Position numbers and translations under genes: made by a program. DNA of 64,000 nucleotides, taken from contig NZ_JOCB01000016.1 of assembly GCF_000718775.1 (NCBI RefSeq), positions 27,815 through 91,814 of the forward strand. The letters are read 5' to 3'. Positions 18,901 through 27,060 of the stretch are shown in pieces. How positions within the stretch are numbered: position 1 is the stretch's first letter; every line of letters starts with the position of its first letter. Source of the DNA: Streptomyces sp. NRRL S-31 (GTDB lineage: Bacteria; Actinomycetota; Actinomycetes; Streptomycetales; Streptomycetaceae). Below the pieces are notes generated by a model. That model worked only from the letters and a program-made list of their open reading frames with translations, was not told where the DNA came from and did not search any database.

Positions 18901-19026
18901 GCAACGCTCTCCTGGCACCGGTGTTCGTACAGTCGTCCCCACTCGTACATGAGCTGGCCCGGGGCTCCGCCCGCCCGGAGACGGGCCGCGGACCACTGTG
19001 CCGACGCCGGGCGACCCGGCGCGGCC

Positions 19027-19830
19027 TCACCGGGCACCGAGCCGGTAGCGGCCCGGCGGCACGCCCACCAGCCTCTTGAAGTGCCGGGTGAGATGGGCCT
19101 GGTCGCAGAACCCGGTCGCCACCGCCACCTCGCCCGGCGGCAGCCCGTCCAGCAGCAGACGCCGGGCCCGGCCCACCCGGCGGGACATCAGGTACTGGTG
19201 CGGGGGAATGCCGTAGGCACCGCTGAACGCCCTCACCAGGTGGGCCGGATGGGCGTGCAGCAGTCGCGCCGCGTCGGCGAGCAGCAGTCCCTCGGTGACG
19301 TGCTCGTCGAGCAGCTCGCGCAGGGAGCCGGCGAGGCCCTCGCCGTGGCCGGGGCGGCCGGCGTCGACGATCCGGCGCCGCAAGTGGGCCCGCAGCCGCT
19401 CGCCGATCAGGGCCAGCCGGCTCTCCGCCTCCAGCTCGTCGCCGGGCCGTGCCAGGGCGGCGTGCAACTGCCCTACCCGCAGCCGCAGTACGGGGTCCCG
19501 CAGACCGGGCCCGTCCACGGCCGGACCGATCAGCTCGTCGCCGAGGAGGCTGCCGTCGAGGTAGAGCACCCGCTTGCGGAAGCCGTGCGGGGTGGCGGGG
19601 GAGCCGTTGTGCGGCACGTGCGGCGGCAGCAGCGAAACGGTGTCGTGCGGGGTGCCGTGCTCATGCCGGTCCAGGTCGTACCGTACGGCCCCGTCGTCGA
19701 CGATCAGCAGCGTCCAGGCGTCGTGCACGTGCATCGGGTACGCGTACTCGGTGAAGCGGGCATGGAAGACCTCCACGACACCCGGGATGCGCGGGCGCCA
19801 CGCGGAGACGTCGGACTGGTCGGTGACCAC
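19027..19830 (-). CDS. AraC-family regulator
   Basis: A protein of about 267 residues with an N-terminal cupin-like sensing half (MHVHDAWTLLIVDDGAVRYDL, LLPPHVPHNG) and a C-terminal double helix-turn-helix (LLADAARLLHAHPAHLVRAFSGAYG, then GEVAVATGFCDQAHLTRHFKRLVGVPPGRY). The start is uncertain: the GTG at 19830 is taken, a TTG at 19845 is possible, and neither has a clear Shine-Dalgarno site, so a leaderless or near-leaderless mRNA is possible. It is divergent from the DUF2000 gene with about 50 nt between them, the usual arrangement for a local activator and its target. Confidence 0.85.
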   Translation of the reverse strand: MVTDQSDVSAWRPRIPGVVEVFHARFTEYAYPMHVHDAWTLLIVDDGAVRYDLDRHEHGTPHDTVSLLPPHVPHNGSPATPHGFRKRVLYLDGSLLGDELIGPAVDGPGLRDPVLRLRVGQLHAALARPGDELEAESRLALIGERLRAHLRRRIVDAGRPGHGEGLAGSLRELLDEHVTEGLLLADAARLLHAHPAHLVRAFSGAYGIPPHQYLMSRRVGRARRLLLDGLPPGEVAVATGFCDQAHLTRHFKRLVGVPPGRYRLGAR

Positions 19831-19879
19831 GCAAAAAACGTACAAGACGGCGGCACGCCGCGGTCGGCAGTCTCACTCC

Positions 19880-20329
19880 ATGAACACCGAACCGCATGCC
19901 GAGCCGGCCGCAGCCCCCGTCCGCTTCGACACCAAGATCGCCGTGCTGCTCCGCGAGGACCTGGCACCCTGGCAGCGCCTGAACGTGACGGCGTTCCTGG
20001 TCAGCGGCCTGGGCAGCCACGTTCCCGAAGTGATCGGCGAGCCCTACGAGGACGCCGACGGCGTCCCCTACCTGCCCATGTTCCGCCAGCCGGTGCTCGT
20101 CTTCGAGGGCACGAAGGAGACGCTCACGGCGGCACACACCCGGGCCCTGGCCCGCGCCCTGCCCCGGTCCGTGTTCACCTCCGACCTCTTCGCCACCGGC
20201 CACGACCGCGACAACCGGGCGGCGGTACGGGCGGTCGGCACGGCCGATCTGGACCTCGTCGGGCTCGCCGTGTACGGCCCGCGCAACGGAGTCGACAAGA
20301 TCCTGAAGGGCGCCCGTATGCACCGGTGA
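19880..20329 (+). CDS. DUF2000-family protein
   Basis: A 149-residue protein with KIAVLLREDLAPWQRLNVTAFLVSGL near the N terminus and a C-terminal DLDLVGLAVYGPRNGVDKILKGARMHR. This fits the DUF2000 family, which has a peptidyl-tRNA-hydrolase-II-like fold and no established reaction. It is divergent from the AraC regulator and followed by a hairpin, so it is probably a single-gene transcript under that regulator. Confidence 0.82.
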   Translation: MNTEPHAEPAAAPVRFDTKIAVLLREDLAPWQRLNVTAFLVSGLGSHVPEVIGEPYEDADGVPYLPMFRQPVLVFEGTKETLTAAHTRALARALPRSVFTSDLFATGHDRDNRAAVRAVGTADLDLVGLAVYGPRNGVDKILKGARMHR

Positions 20330-20335
20330 CGCATG

Positions 20336-20355
20336 CCGCACAGCGCACTGTGCGG
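20336..20355 (+). terminator. hairpin after DUF2000 gene
   Basis: CCGCACAG-CGCA-CTGTGCGG is a perfect 8-bp stem with a tetraloop, 7 nt after the stop codon. Confidence 0.7.
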
Positions 20356-20745
20356 GACGGAGGCCGCGGGGACGACCGGCGGAGAAGCGTTCGAAGCAGC
20401 ACTCCGGCACGGCTCTGCGCGGTGCCGGCCGCGAACCACCCGGGCTTGATGCAAGGGGTGTTCCGTCACCCGGCCGAGTGGGTCCCCGGGCGAACCCCGG
20501 GACGCCGGGGACCGGCCGGCACGCGGTCACCGCGCGCCGGACCGCCCCCCTCCACCCCGGTCCATGCCCACGGGGGAACTGTGGAGCCGACCGATATCCG
20601 GCCCCGGCGGAGCGGACCGGCAGCGCCCCGACACATCGGCAGTGCTGCCGTTTCCCTTTTTCCCCCGCCGTCACACGGCATGGACTTTCCGGCCAAGTTC
20701 ACCGGAGGGCCTTGGCCGGGGAAGCCGCCGTGATCTACGCTCGGA
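20356..20745. other. 390-nt spacer before second biosynthetic operon
   Basis: No ORF with convincing codon use or family similarity is seen on either strand. The sequence holds several short GC-rich inverted repeats such as the CCCCGGG/CCCGGGG cluster near 20487-20515. It probably carries the promoter region of the downstream operon. Confidence 0.4.
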
Positions 20746-20765
20746 ATTGAAATTGACTTTTCAAT
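20746..20765 (+). promoter_or_regulatory. MarR-like palindrome before the leader ORF
   Basis: ATTGAAA-TTGACT-TTTCAAT is a perfect 7-bp inverted repeat around a 6-bp centre that itself looks like a -35 hexamer. It is clearly AT-richer than the surroundings. It ends 14 nt before the ATG of the 29-codon ORF. Palindromes of the TTGAA..TTCAA type are bound by MarR-family repressors. Position and symmetry suggest an operator controlling the whole operon. Confidence 0.6.
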
Positions 20766-20779
20766 GAGGGGAACGCATC

Positions 20780-20869
20780 ATGCTGACTCGCTCCTGTCGA
20801 TCCGGCATCTCGACCATCTCGGCCCGCACGCGTCTGAAAAAGCCGGCCCCGTCGGTGATGAGGCGGTGA
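20780..20869 (+). CDS. 29-codon leader ORF coupled to MATE gene
   Basis: The ATG at 20780 has GAGGGG eight nt upstream, the best ribosome site in this promoter. The ORF encodes 29 residues beginning MLTRSCRSGISTI, with one Cys, many Ser/Thr and a basic C terminus ending SVMRR. Its TGA overlaps the GTG of the MATE gene (GTGA). It is not long enough for a domain and I recognise no family. It could be a regulatory upstream ORF, a small translated peptide, or simply the non-coding leader. The coupling is seen; the function is unknown. Confidence 0.45.
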   Translation: MLTRSCRSGISTISARTRLKKPAPSVMRR

Positions 20870-22230
20870 CGGAGCCGGTAACGACAGTCCAGAATTCCAG
20901 ACAGGGAATGGTACGCAGGGTTCTGCCCCTGGGCCTTCCCCTGGCCATAGGCTTCGTCGCACAGCTCGCCATCTCCTTCACCGACGCCGCGCTGGTGAGC
21001 AGGCTCGGACCGGACGAGTTGGCAGGAGTCACCCTCGCGCTGAGCGTTTTCAGCGCGACCATGCTCTTCGGTCTGGGCATCGTCACTGCGGTCACCCCCA
21101 GACTGGCGGCCGGCTACCGCGCGGCCGACACGGGCGCCGTACGCACCTGGTTCGTGCAGGGCGCGTGGCTCGCGGTACTCGTCGGGATCCTCGGCACGGC
21201 GGTACTGCTGAACACCGGGAACATCCTGACCTTCATCGGGCAGAACCCGCGGACAGCGGGCATCGCGCAGGACTACAACCAGGGTGCCGCCGTCGGTCTG
21301 CCCCTGTTCCTCCTCTACGTCGACGCCCGATGCCTGCTGACCGGCATCGGCCGGCCCAGGCCGGCGACCTGGGTGATGCTGGCGGCCGTCCCCCTGAATC
21401 TGGCCCTCGGCTACGCACTGACGTTCGGTGCCGGCCCGATACCGGGCCTGGGCGTCTTCGGAGCCGGGCTCGCGAGCACACTCGTCCGGGCCTTCATCGT
21501 CCTCGCCGTCACGGCGCTGCTCCTCACCGGCCGGCTGCGCGAACTCGGGCTCGGACACGCGCCGCTCGCCCCCCGCCTCCCCCTGCTCGGCGAACTGCTG
21601 CGAGTGGGCTCCTGGATCGGTGTGCGCATCCTGCTCGGAGAGGGATTCCTCCCCGTACTCGCGTTCTTCGTGGGCCGCTTCGGAGCCGACGCGACCGCCG
21701 CCCACGCCATCGGTCTGCGGCTGGAAACCCTGGTGGTCGTCTTCGCCCTCGGCTTCTCCGGCGCGGCGACGACCGTCGCCGCCTGGGCCCGGGAGGACGG
21801 CGACCGGCGGGCCCTGCGGGACCTGCGGTCCGCGCTGCTGACGATCGGGCTCTGCTACTCCACCGGCCTGTCGGTGATCATCCTGGCCTCGTCGGGCTTC
21901 ATCACCCGGGTGCTCTTCGGGCTGCACGACCCGAGGGCGGAGAGCATGGTGCGCGAACTTCTCCCGCTCGTGATCGCCTATTTCGTCATCGACACGCTCA
22001 TCACCCTGTCGATGGGATACCTGGTGGGCCTCTCGGACACCAGAACTCCCACGATCGTGGTGGGTGCGGGCTACTGGATCATCGGTCTCGGAACAGGCAT
22101 CCTCCTGAGCGAACTGACACCCCTCGGATTCCACGGCCTGTGGCTCGGTGTCATCCTCGGCGGATGCGTCATCGGGACATATGTCTTCGTGCGGATCGGA
22201 CGGCATATCGCCACCATCAAAAGCACGTGA
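20866..22230 (+). CDS. MATE-family multidrug exporter
   Basis: A 454-residue integral membrane protein with twelve hydrophobic segments in two similar halves, opening with VRRVLPLGLPLAIGFVAQLAISFTDAALVSRLG, the usual MATE N-terminal signature. I prefer the GTG at 20866 over the longer ATG at 20764: the extra 34 residues are poorly hydrophobic and overlap the leader ORF, while the GTG gives a family-typical N terminus. It leads an operon of five biosynthetic genes, the next starting 16 nt after its stop. Export of the product of that operon, or self-protection, is the likely role. Confidence 0.88.
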   Translation: MTEPVTTVQNSRQGMVRRVLPLGLPLAIGFVAQLAISFTDAALVSRLGPDELAGVTLALSVFSATMLFGLGIVTAVTPRLAAGYRAADTGAVRTWFVQGAWLAVLVGILGTAVLLNTGNILTFIGQNPRTAGIAQDYNQGAAVGLPLFLLYVDARCLLTGIGRPRPATWVMLAAVPLNLALGYALTFGAGPIPGLGVFGAGLASTLVRAFIVLAVTALLLTGRLRELGLGHAPLAPRLPLLGELLRVGSWIGVRILLGEGFLPVLAFFVGRFGADATAAHAIGLRLETLVVVFALGFSGAATTVAAWAREDGDRRALRDLRSALLTIGLCYSTGLSVIILASSGFITRVLFGLHDPRAESMVRELLPLVIAYFVIDTLITLSMGYLVGLSDTRTPTIVVGAGYWIIGLGTGILLSELTPLGFHGLWLGVILGGCVIGTYVFVRIGRHIATIKST

Positions 22231-22246
22231 AAAAGGGGAGACGCAC

Positions 22247-23689
22247 ATGCCGAACCCGAAATTCTCGGACCTGGCCGACATCGGTACCGACATACGTGAC
22301 GTCGAGAGCGACATCACGACGGACGACAGGATCGCCGCGTACATCCGCAGGAGTGACCGGCTGGTACCGGAAACGCCGAGGCAGCAATTACGCATCAAAC
22401 GCAAATGGGAGCTGGAGAACTCCCGGCTGCGCGCACGTCCCCGCATGCACCCGAGCGAGATCCGGACCTGGCAGCTCGACCGGCTGCGCGCCCTCGTCGA
22501 CGGGGCCTACGCGACGGTCCCGTTCTACCGGGAACTGTACGCGGCCGTCGGGTTCGAACCGGGGGACATCGTCACCTGGTCCGACTTCGAGCAGCTGCCC
22601 GTCGTCGACAAACGCATGCTCGTCGAGGCGGGCGTGAGCGAGGAGACGAGGAAGGCGGCCGGGACACGGACCGTCCACTCGGCCCGCACCTCCGGCTCCA
22701 GCGGACTCAACCTGACGATCCTCCAGGACAACGCGAGCACCGACTACCGGGTGCTGCTGAACATGCGCCACGCCGAACTCGCCCTCGGCCGCGCCCTGAA
22801 GCCGGACGACTGGCGCTACCAGGTGTACTTCGCCGCCGAGCGGCTCACCTCGCTGCTGGGCGCCTACCCCTACGTCACCGTCGCCCAGGAGTGCCCCACC
22901 GACGTCCTCCTGGAGAACCTGGCCCAGGTCCGCCCCCAGGTCATGCTCTGCTTCCCGAGCTATCTCCAGCGGCTCGCGGAGGAGAACGTCGCACTCGACG
23001 CGCTCGGCGTGGAGACGATCATCACCAACTCGGAGCGCAGCAGCCGGGAGGAGCGGGAGAAGTACTCCCGGATCTTCCGGGTCCCGGTGCTCGACGAGTA
23101 CTCCTCGGAGGAGTTCTCGCTCATCGCCTACGAGTGCCGGGAGCGCCACTACCACCTCGTCGAGGACAGCGCGTACATGGAGGTCGCCCAGGCCGACGGG
23201 ACCGGGTTCGGGCACATGGTCGGCACCTCGCTCGGCAACGCGTTCATGCCGTTCATCCGCTACGACCAGGGGGACATCGTCCGCCTCGCGAACCCCGACG
23301 CCACCTGCGGGTGCGGTTCCCGCTTCCGGATGATCGACGCGTTCCGGGGCCGCGAGGACGAGAAACTGCGCGACGGACGGAGCCGAACGGTGCCGGCCGA
23401 CGCCGTTCTAGGCCTGTGCGACCGGACCCTGGTCGTCGAGGAGTCGAACGTACTGCAATACCAGATCGTGCAGGTGGCACCGGACCGCATCGAAGTGCGC
23501 CTCCAGTTGTCGGACCCGCGCAAGGACACCACGGACAACGCGCTCCTCACCGAATTCGTCCGCGAGCTCTCGTCGCTGTTCATCCACGAGGACATGCGGG
23601 TCGACGTCGTCCACGTCGGCGCCTTCGACACGTTCGTCTCCGGGAAACGGCGCCTCATCTACGCCGAGGGGGCTTGGACGCGTGACTGA
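22247..23689 (+). CDS. PaaK-like acyl-adenylate/CoA ligase
   Basis: A 480-residue member of the phenylacetate-CoA ligase branch of adenylate-forming enzymes. The core has HPSEIRTWQLDRLRALVDGAYATVPFYRELY, the phosphate loop RTSGSSG, DEYSSEE, the metal-type CGCGSRFRMID, FRGREDEK and a C-terminal SGKRR lysine loop. It begins with about 60 residues of extra sequence (LADIGTDIRDVESDITTDD) not typical of PaaK. AAAGGGGAG precedes the ATG. It should activate a carboxylic acid, possibly aromatic or an amino acid. No carrier protein lies in the operon, so CoA or a direct acceptor is likely. Overlap with the next gene by 8 nt. Confidence 0.88.
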   Translation: MPNPKFSDLADIGTDIRDVESDITTDDRIAAYIRRSDRLVPETPRQQLRIKRKWELENSRLRARPRMHPSEIRTWQLDRLRALVDGAYATVPFYRELYAAVGFEPGDIVTWSDFEQLPVVDKRMLVEAGVSEETRKAAGTRTVHSARTSGSSGLNLTILQDNASTDYRVLLNMRHAELALGRALKPDDWRYQVYFAAERLTSLLGAYPYVTVAQECPTDVLLENLAQVRPQVMLCFPSYLQRLAEENVALDALGVETIITNSERSSREEREKYSRIFRVPVLDEYSSEEFSLIAYECRERHYHLVEDSAYMEVAQADGTGFGHMVGTSLGNAFMPFIRYDQGDIVRLANPDATCGCGSRFRMIDAFRGREDEKLRDGRSRTVPADAVLGLCDRTLVVEESNVLQYQIVQVAPDRIEVRLQLSDPRKDTTDNALLTEFVRELSSLFIHEDMRVDVVHVGAFDTFVSGKRRLIYAEGAWTRD

Positions 23690-24986
23690 CACGGACGGCG
23701 ACGCCCTCCACACGGCCGGGGCGCCGGACAAGTGGGCGAGGTTCCGGACCGAACTCTTCGAACTCGGCGCCCGACAGGAGGCGTACGAACGCTCCGTCAT
23801 CAATCTGATCGCCAGTGACAACGCGGTGCCGGGGTGGCGGGCCCGCTCGCTGCCCTACGCGGGCGACATGATCCAGGAGGGAATCGTCGGCAAGCGGCCC
23901 TTCGCCGGCGCGGCCCTGCACAACGAACTGGAGCGCGTCGCCGCGGAGATCGCGTGCGAGGTCTTCGGAACGGATCACGCGATTCTCCAGTCCCATTCGT
24001 GCAGCCAGGCGAACCAGGCCGTCTACCAGGGCCTGCTGCGGCCCGGAGACCGCGTGCTCGCCCTGCGGTTCCGCGCGGGCGGGCACCTCACGCACGGCAT
24101 GCGGGCGAACTTCTCCGGCCGTGACTACGCGTTCGGGTTCTACGGGGTCGGGCCGGACGGACGCATCGACTACGAGGAGGCACGCCGCACCGCGAAGGAG
24201 TTCCGCCCCCGACTGGTCATCTGCGGTTCGTCGTCGTACCCGTGGAGCTACGACCTGGACGAACTGCGTTCCCTCTGCGACGAGGTCGGCGCGTATCTGC
24301 ACCTCGACCTGTCACACGAGGCGGGGCTGATCGCGGGCGGCGCCTTCGCGTGCGACCTGCGGGCCGCCGACGTGGTGACGATGTCGCTCGACAAGACGCT
24401 CAGAGGACCGCACGGAGCCGCCCTGCTGTGCCGTGCCGAGCTGGCCGACCGCATGGACGCCGCGGTCCACCCCGGCACCCAGTCGAGCTTCCCCATCCGC
24501 AGGCTCACCGACGCGGCGACGGCGCTCCTGGAGAGCCGGACGGCCGCCTTCGCCGAGTACGCGGGCCGCAGCGTCGCGCTGGCCCGGGCGCTCGGTCGGC
24601 GCCTGCTGGCGCACGACGCACGGGCCGTCGTCGGCGGCGGCACCGACAAGCACTACCTGCTGCTGGACACCCGACGGGTCTTCGGGCACGACGGGCGCGG
24701 CGCGGAGGCGCTGCTGGAGGAGCTGGGCGTGCTCACCAACCGCCAGTCGCTGCCGCACGACCCCTCCGACCGGTTCAGGGACGCCGGCGGACTGCGGCTG
24801 GGCACGGCCTGGCTCTCCTCCTGCGGCTACACCACCGAGGACGCGGAGGAACTGGGCGAACTGGTGGTGCACGCGCTCTCGGGCCGGGACCGCGACACGT
24901 GTGCCGCCGCGTTCCGCGAGCTGACCGGCCGGCACCGGCCGGGCGATGTGCGCGGCATGACGGAATTCGTCCCGGCGGCGAACTGA
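23682..24986 (+). CDS. serine hydroxymethyltransferase homologue with altered active site
   Basis: A 434-residue fold-type I PLP enzyme clearly descended from GlyA: INLIASDN, SQANQAVYQGLLRPGD, GGHLTHGMRANFSGRDY, GAYLHLDLSHEAGLIAGG and the PLP lysine region LDKTLRGPHGA (Lys238). Several catalytic positions differ from E. coli SHMT: KYAEGYPGKRYYGG has become MIQEGIVGKRPFAG (loss of Tyr55 and Tyr64-65, Glu kept as Glu66); THK has become LDK; and the TRRG that holds the carboxylate-binding Arg363 has become SSCG (residues 379-382). It is therefore not expected to be a housekeeping SHMT. Natural-product relatives of SHMT act as threonine transaldolases or in amino acid side-chain building. Here the substrate is unknown. 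GTG start, translationally coupled on both sides. Confidence 0.9.
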   Translation: MTDTDGDALHTAGAPDKWARFRTELFELGARQEAYERSVINLIASDNAVPGWRARSLPYAGDMIQEGIVGKRPFAGAALHNELERVAAEIACEVFGTDHAILQSHSCSQANQAVYQGLLRPGDRVLALRFRAGGHLTHGMRANFSGRDYAFGFYGVGPDGRIDYEEARRTAKEFRPRLVICGSSSYPWSYDLDELRSLCDEVGAYLHLDLSHEAGLIAGGAFACDLRAADVVTMSLDKTLRGPHGAALLCRAELADRMDAAVHPGTQSSFPIRRLTDAATALLESRTAAFAEYAGRSVALARALGRRLLAHDARAVVGGGTDKHYLLLDTRRVFGHDGRGAEALLEELGVLTNRQSLPHDPSDRFRDAGGLRLGTAWLSSCGYTTEDAEELGELVVHALSGRDRDTCAAAFRELTGRHRPGDVRGMTEFVPAAN

Positions 24987-26125
24987 TGGGGGACCAATAC
25001 GTGAAGACACTCACGGACTACGAGCAGATAGGTTTCCTCACCGAGGCGAACCTCGCGGACGGCCACGCCTACCAGGGGCTCACCGCCGGCCAGGAGGTGA
25101 TCGTCGACCGGCTCGGCAACGCCTGGCGGAAGTCCGAGGCGGAGTCGATCCCCGAATCGGAGCGGCGCTACATCGACCGGTACGCGGAACTGATCGGGTC
25201 GGCCGGACTCCGGGCGGCCCCCGGGCATCTGATCCTGCCGACCGCGTCGAACTCGATCGACCTCGTCGCCGCGTATCTGACCCTCACCGGCAAACGCGTC
25301 CTGCTGACCCGTCCCACCTTCGACAATCTCGCCCTGATCCTGCGCCGGCGCGGCGCGGACCCGTCCCCCGTCTCCGAACGGGAGATCTCCGACGGCGAGT
25401 CCCTCGCCCGCAGACTCCCCGGCACGGACGTCCTGTTCCTGGTGAACCCGAACAACCCCACCGGCACCAACCTGTCCGAGGAGGTCTTCACCGCACTCGT
25501 GCGCGGGTGCGTCGAGCACGCCGTCACGATCGTCATCGACGCCAGCTTCCGGCTGTTCCACCCGCAGACCTGGGACGCCTACCGCGTGCTCCAGGATCTC
25601 GGCGCCTCGTACATCGTCTTCGAGGACACCGGCAAGATCTTCCCGACCCAGGACATGAAGGCCAGCCTCCTGTCCTGTTCGGCCGAGCACCGCGCCCCGC
25701 TGCGGGAGATCTACAACGAGATCTACCTCTGCGTCTCCAAGTTCACCCTGCGGGTCCTCGGGGACTTCTTCGAGGAAGCACGTGTCACCGGCCTCCACCG
25801 GTCCGTCCACTCCCTCGTCGCGCGGCGGCGCACCCGGCTGCGGCAGGCGCTGGGCGAGGACCTCGTCGAGCGGGAGGCCCGGTCGAGCCGCATCAGCGTG
25901 GAGTGGCTGTCCACGGCGGGCACCGGCCTCGACGACCGGACCGTCGTACGGGAACTGCGCGGCCACGGAGTGGGCGTGCTGCCCGGACGCGGGTTCTTCT
26001 GGGACAACCCGAACGCCGCGGACAGCACCCGCAACGTGCGGGTCAGCCTCATGAAACCGGACGGCGAGTTCGAGCGCGGACTCGCCCTCATGGCCGAGTA
26101 CTTCGACAAGGCGGTGCGCCGGTGA
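24986..26125 (+). CDS. fold-type I aminotransferase (HisC-like)
   Basis: A 379-residue class I/II aminotransferase. Landmarks are LPTASNSIDLVAAYL, VNPNNPTGTNLSEE, VIDASFRLF, the PLP lysine segment FEDTGKIFPTQDMKAS and RNVRVSLMKPDG with the carboxylate-binding Arg. The lysine follows Gly (GK) rather than the usual Ser. The ATG overlaps the previous stop (TGATG). Within the operon it could transaminate the acid made by the next enzyme, the 2-hydroxyacid dehydrogenase, or act in the reverse order. The amino acid substrate cannot be read from sequence. Confidence 0.88.
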   Translation: MGDQYVKTLTDYEQIGFLTEANLADGHAYQGLTAGQEVIVDRLGNAWRKSEAESIPESERRYIDRYAELIGSAGLRAAPGHLILPTASNSIDLVAAYLTLTGKRVLLTRPTFDNLALILRRRGADPSPVSEREISDGESLARRLPGTDVLFLVNPNNPTGTNLSEEVFTALVRGCVEHAVTIVIDASFRLFHPQTWDAYRVLQDLGASYIVFEDTGKIFPTQDMKASLLSCSAEHRAPLREIYNEIYLCVSKFTLRVLGDFFEEARVTGLHRSVHSLVARRRTRLRQALGEDLVEREARSSRISVEWLSTAGTGLDDRTVVRELRGHGVGVLPGRGFFWDNPNAADSTRNVRVSLMKPDGEFERGLALMAEYFDKAVRR

Positions 26126-27060
26126 AGATCGTGGTGTCCGGCCGGTCCGTCCCCGAACGACTCGCCGAGTACTGCCGTCGGCGGGGCATCGTCGTCGACC
26201 ACGTGGACGCGCCGCCCACGGAACAGGAGCTGTGCCGGCGCGTCCGGGACGCCGACCACTACCTCCTCGGTGGTGACGAGAAGCTGTCGAGGGCCGTCCT
26301 GGAGTCAGCGCCCTCCCTCGGCTGCGTCTCCTTCATGGGCACCGGCGCCGGCTCGTTCGTCGACCTCGACGCGGCGCGCGACACAGGGGTGCGAGTCCTC
26401 ACCACACCAGGGGTCAACGGCGTCGCGGTCGCGGAGTTCGCCCTCGGACTGGCCGTCGGCCTGATGCGCCGGGCCCTTCCCGACCTGCACGACCGCGAGC
26501 GGCCGTCCCGGACCTCCACCGAACTCACCGGGGCGACGGTCGGCATCCTGGGCCTCGGCGCGACCGGCGCGGCACTGGCCGGGATGCTGGTGCGCGGGTT
26601 CTCCTGCCAGGTCCTCCACCACTCCCGTACCCGCAAGGAGCGGGACGAGAAGGCGCTCGGACTGACCCGCGTCGGCCTGACGGAACTGTTCACACGCAGC
26701 ACCACGGTGTTCGTCTGCTGCTCTCTGAACGAGGAGACGACGCACCTGGTGGACGACCGGCTCCTCGGCACCGGGCCCACACCGCGTTACCTCGTCAGCA
26801 CCGCCGACCCCCGGGTGATCGACCCCGACGCCCTGCGCCGCGCCCTGGAGACGGGCGCCCTGACCGGCGCCGCGCTGGACGGCTACTACCGGGAACCCGT
26901 CCCGGACCCGGCTGACGACCCCCACGGACTGCTGCGTCTGCACGGCACCTCGCTCTTCGTCACCAGCCATATCGCCGCGTCCTCCGCGACGTCCTGGAGC
27001 CGGATGGAGAACGCGGCCGTCGACAACCTGCTCGCCGTCCTCGACGAGGAGGCGCCATGA
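26122..27060 (+). CDS. D-2-hydroxyacid dehydrogenase family protein
   Basis: A 312-residue NAD(P)-dependent dehydrogenase of the D-isomer-specific 2-hydroxyacid family. The Rossmann motif is VGILGLGATG, the conserved Arg region reads STADPRVIDPDAL, the REP motif is in GYYREPVPDP and the catalytic His is in TSHIAASS. It interconverts a 2-keto acid and a 2-hydroxy acid. In this operon it may reduce or oxidise an intermediate paired with the aminotransferase. GTG start inside the previous stop (GTGA). The STADPR region departs from the usual NxxRG, so substrate choice may be unusual. Confidence 0.88.
   Translation: MKIVVSGRSVPERLAEYCRRRGIVVDHVDAPPTEQELCRRVRDADHYLLGGDEKLSRAVLESAPSLGCVSFMGTGAGSFVDLDAARDTGVRVLTTPGVNGVAVAEFALGLAVGLMRRALPDLHDRERPSRTSTELTGATVGILGLGATGAALAGMLVRGFSCQVLHHSRTRKERDEKALGLTRVGLTELFTRSTTVFVCCSLNEETTHLVDDRLLGTGPTPRYLVSTADPRVIDPDALRRALETGALTGAALDGYYREPVPDPADDPHGLLRLHGTSLFVTSHIAASSATSWSRMENAAVDNLLAVLDEEAP

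Noticed and set aside
20764..20865. A longer ATG start for the MATE exporter.
   Set aside because: The extra 34 residues are not hydrophobic, lack a ribosome site at the proper distance and overlap the better-supported leader ORF.
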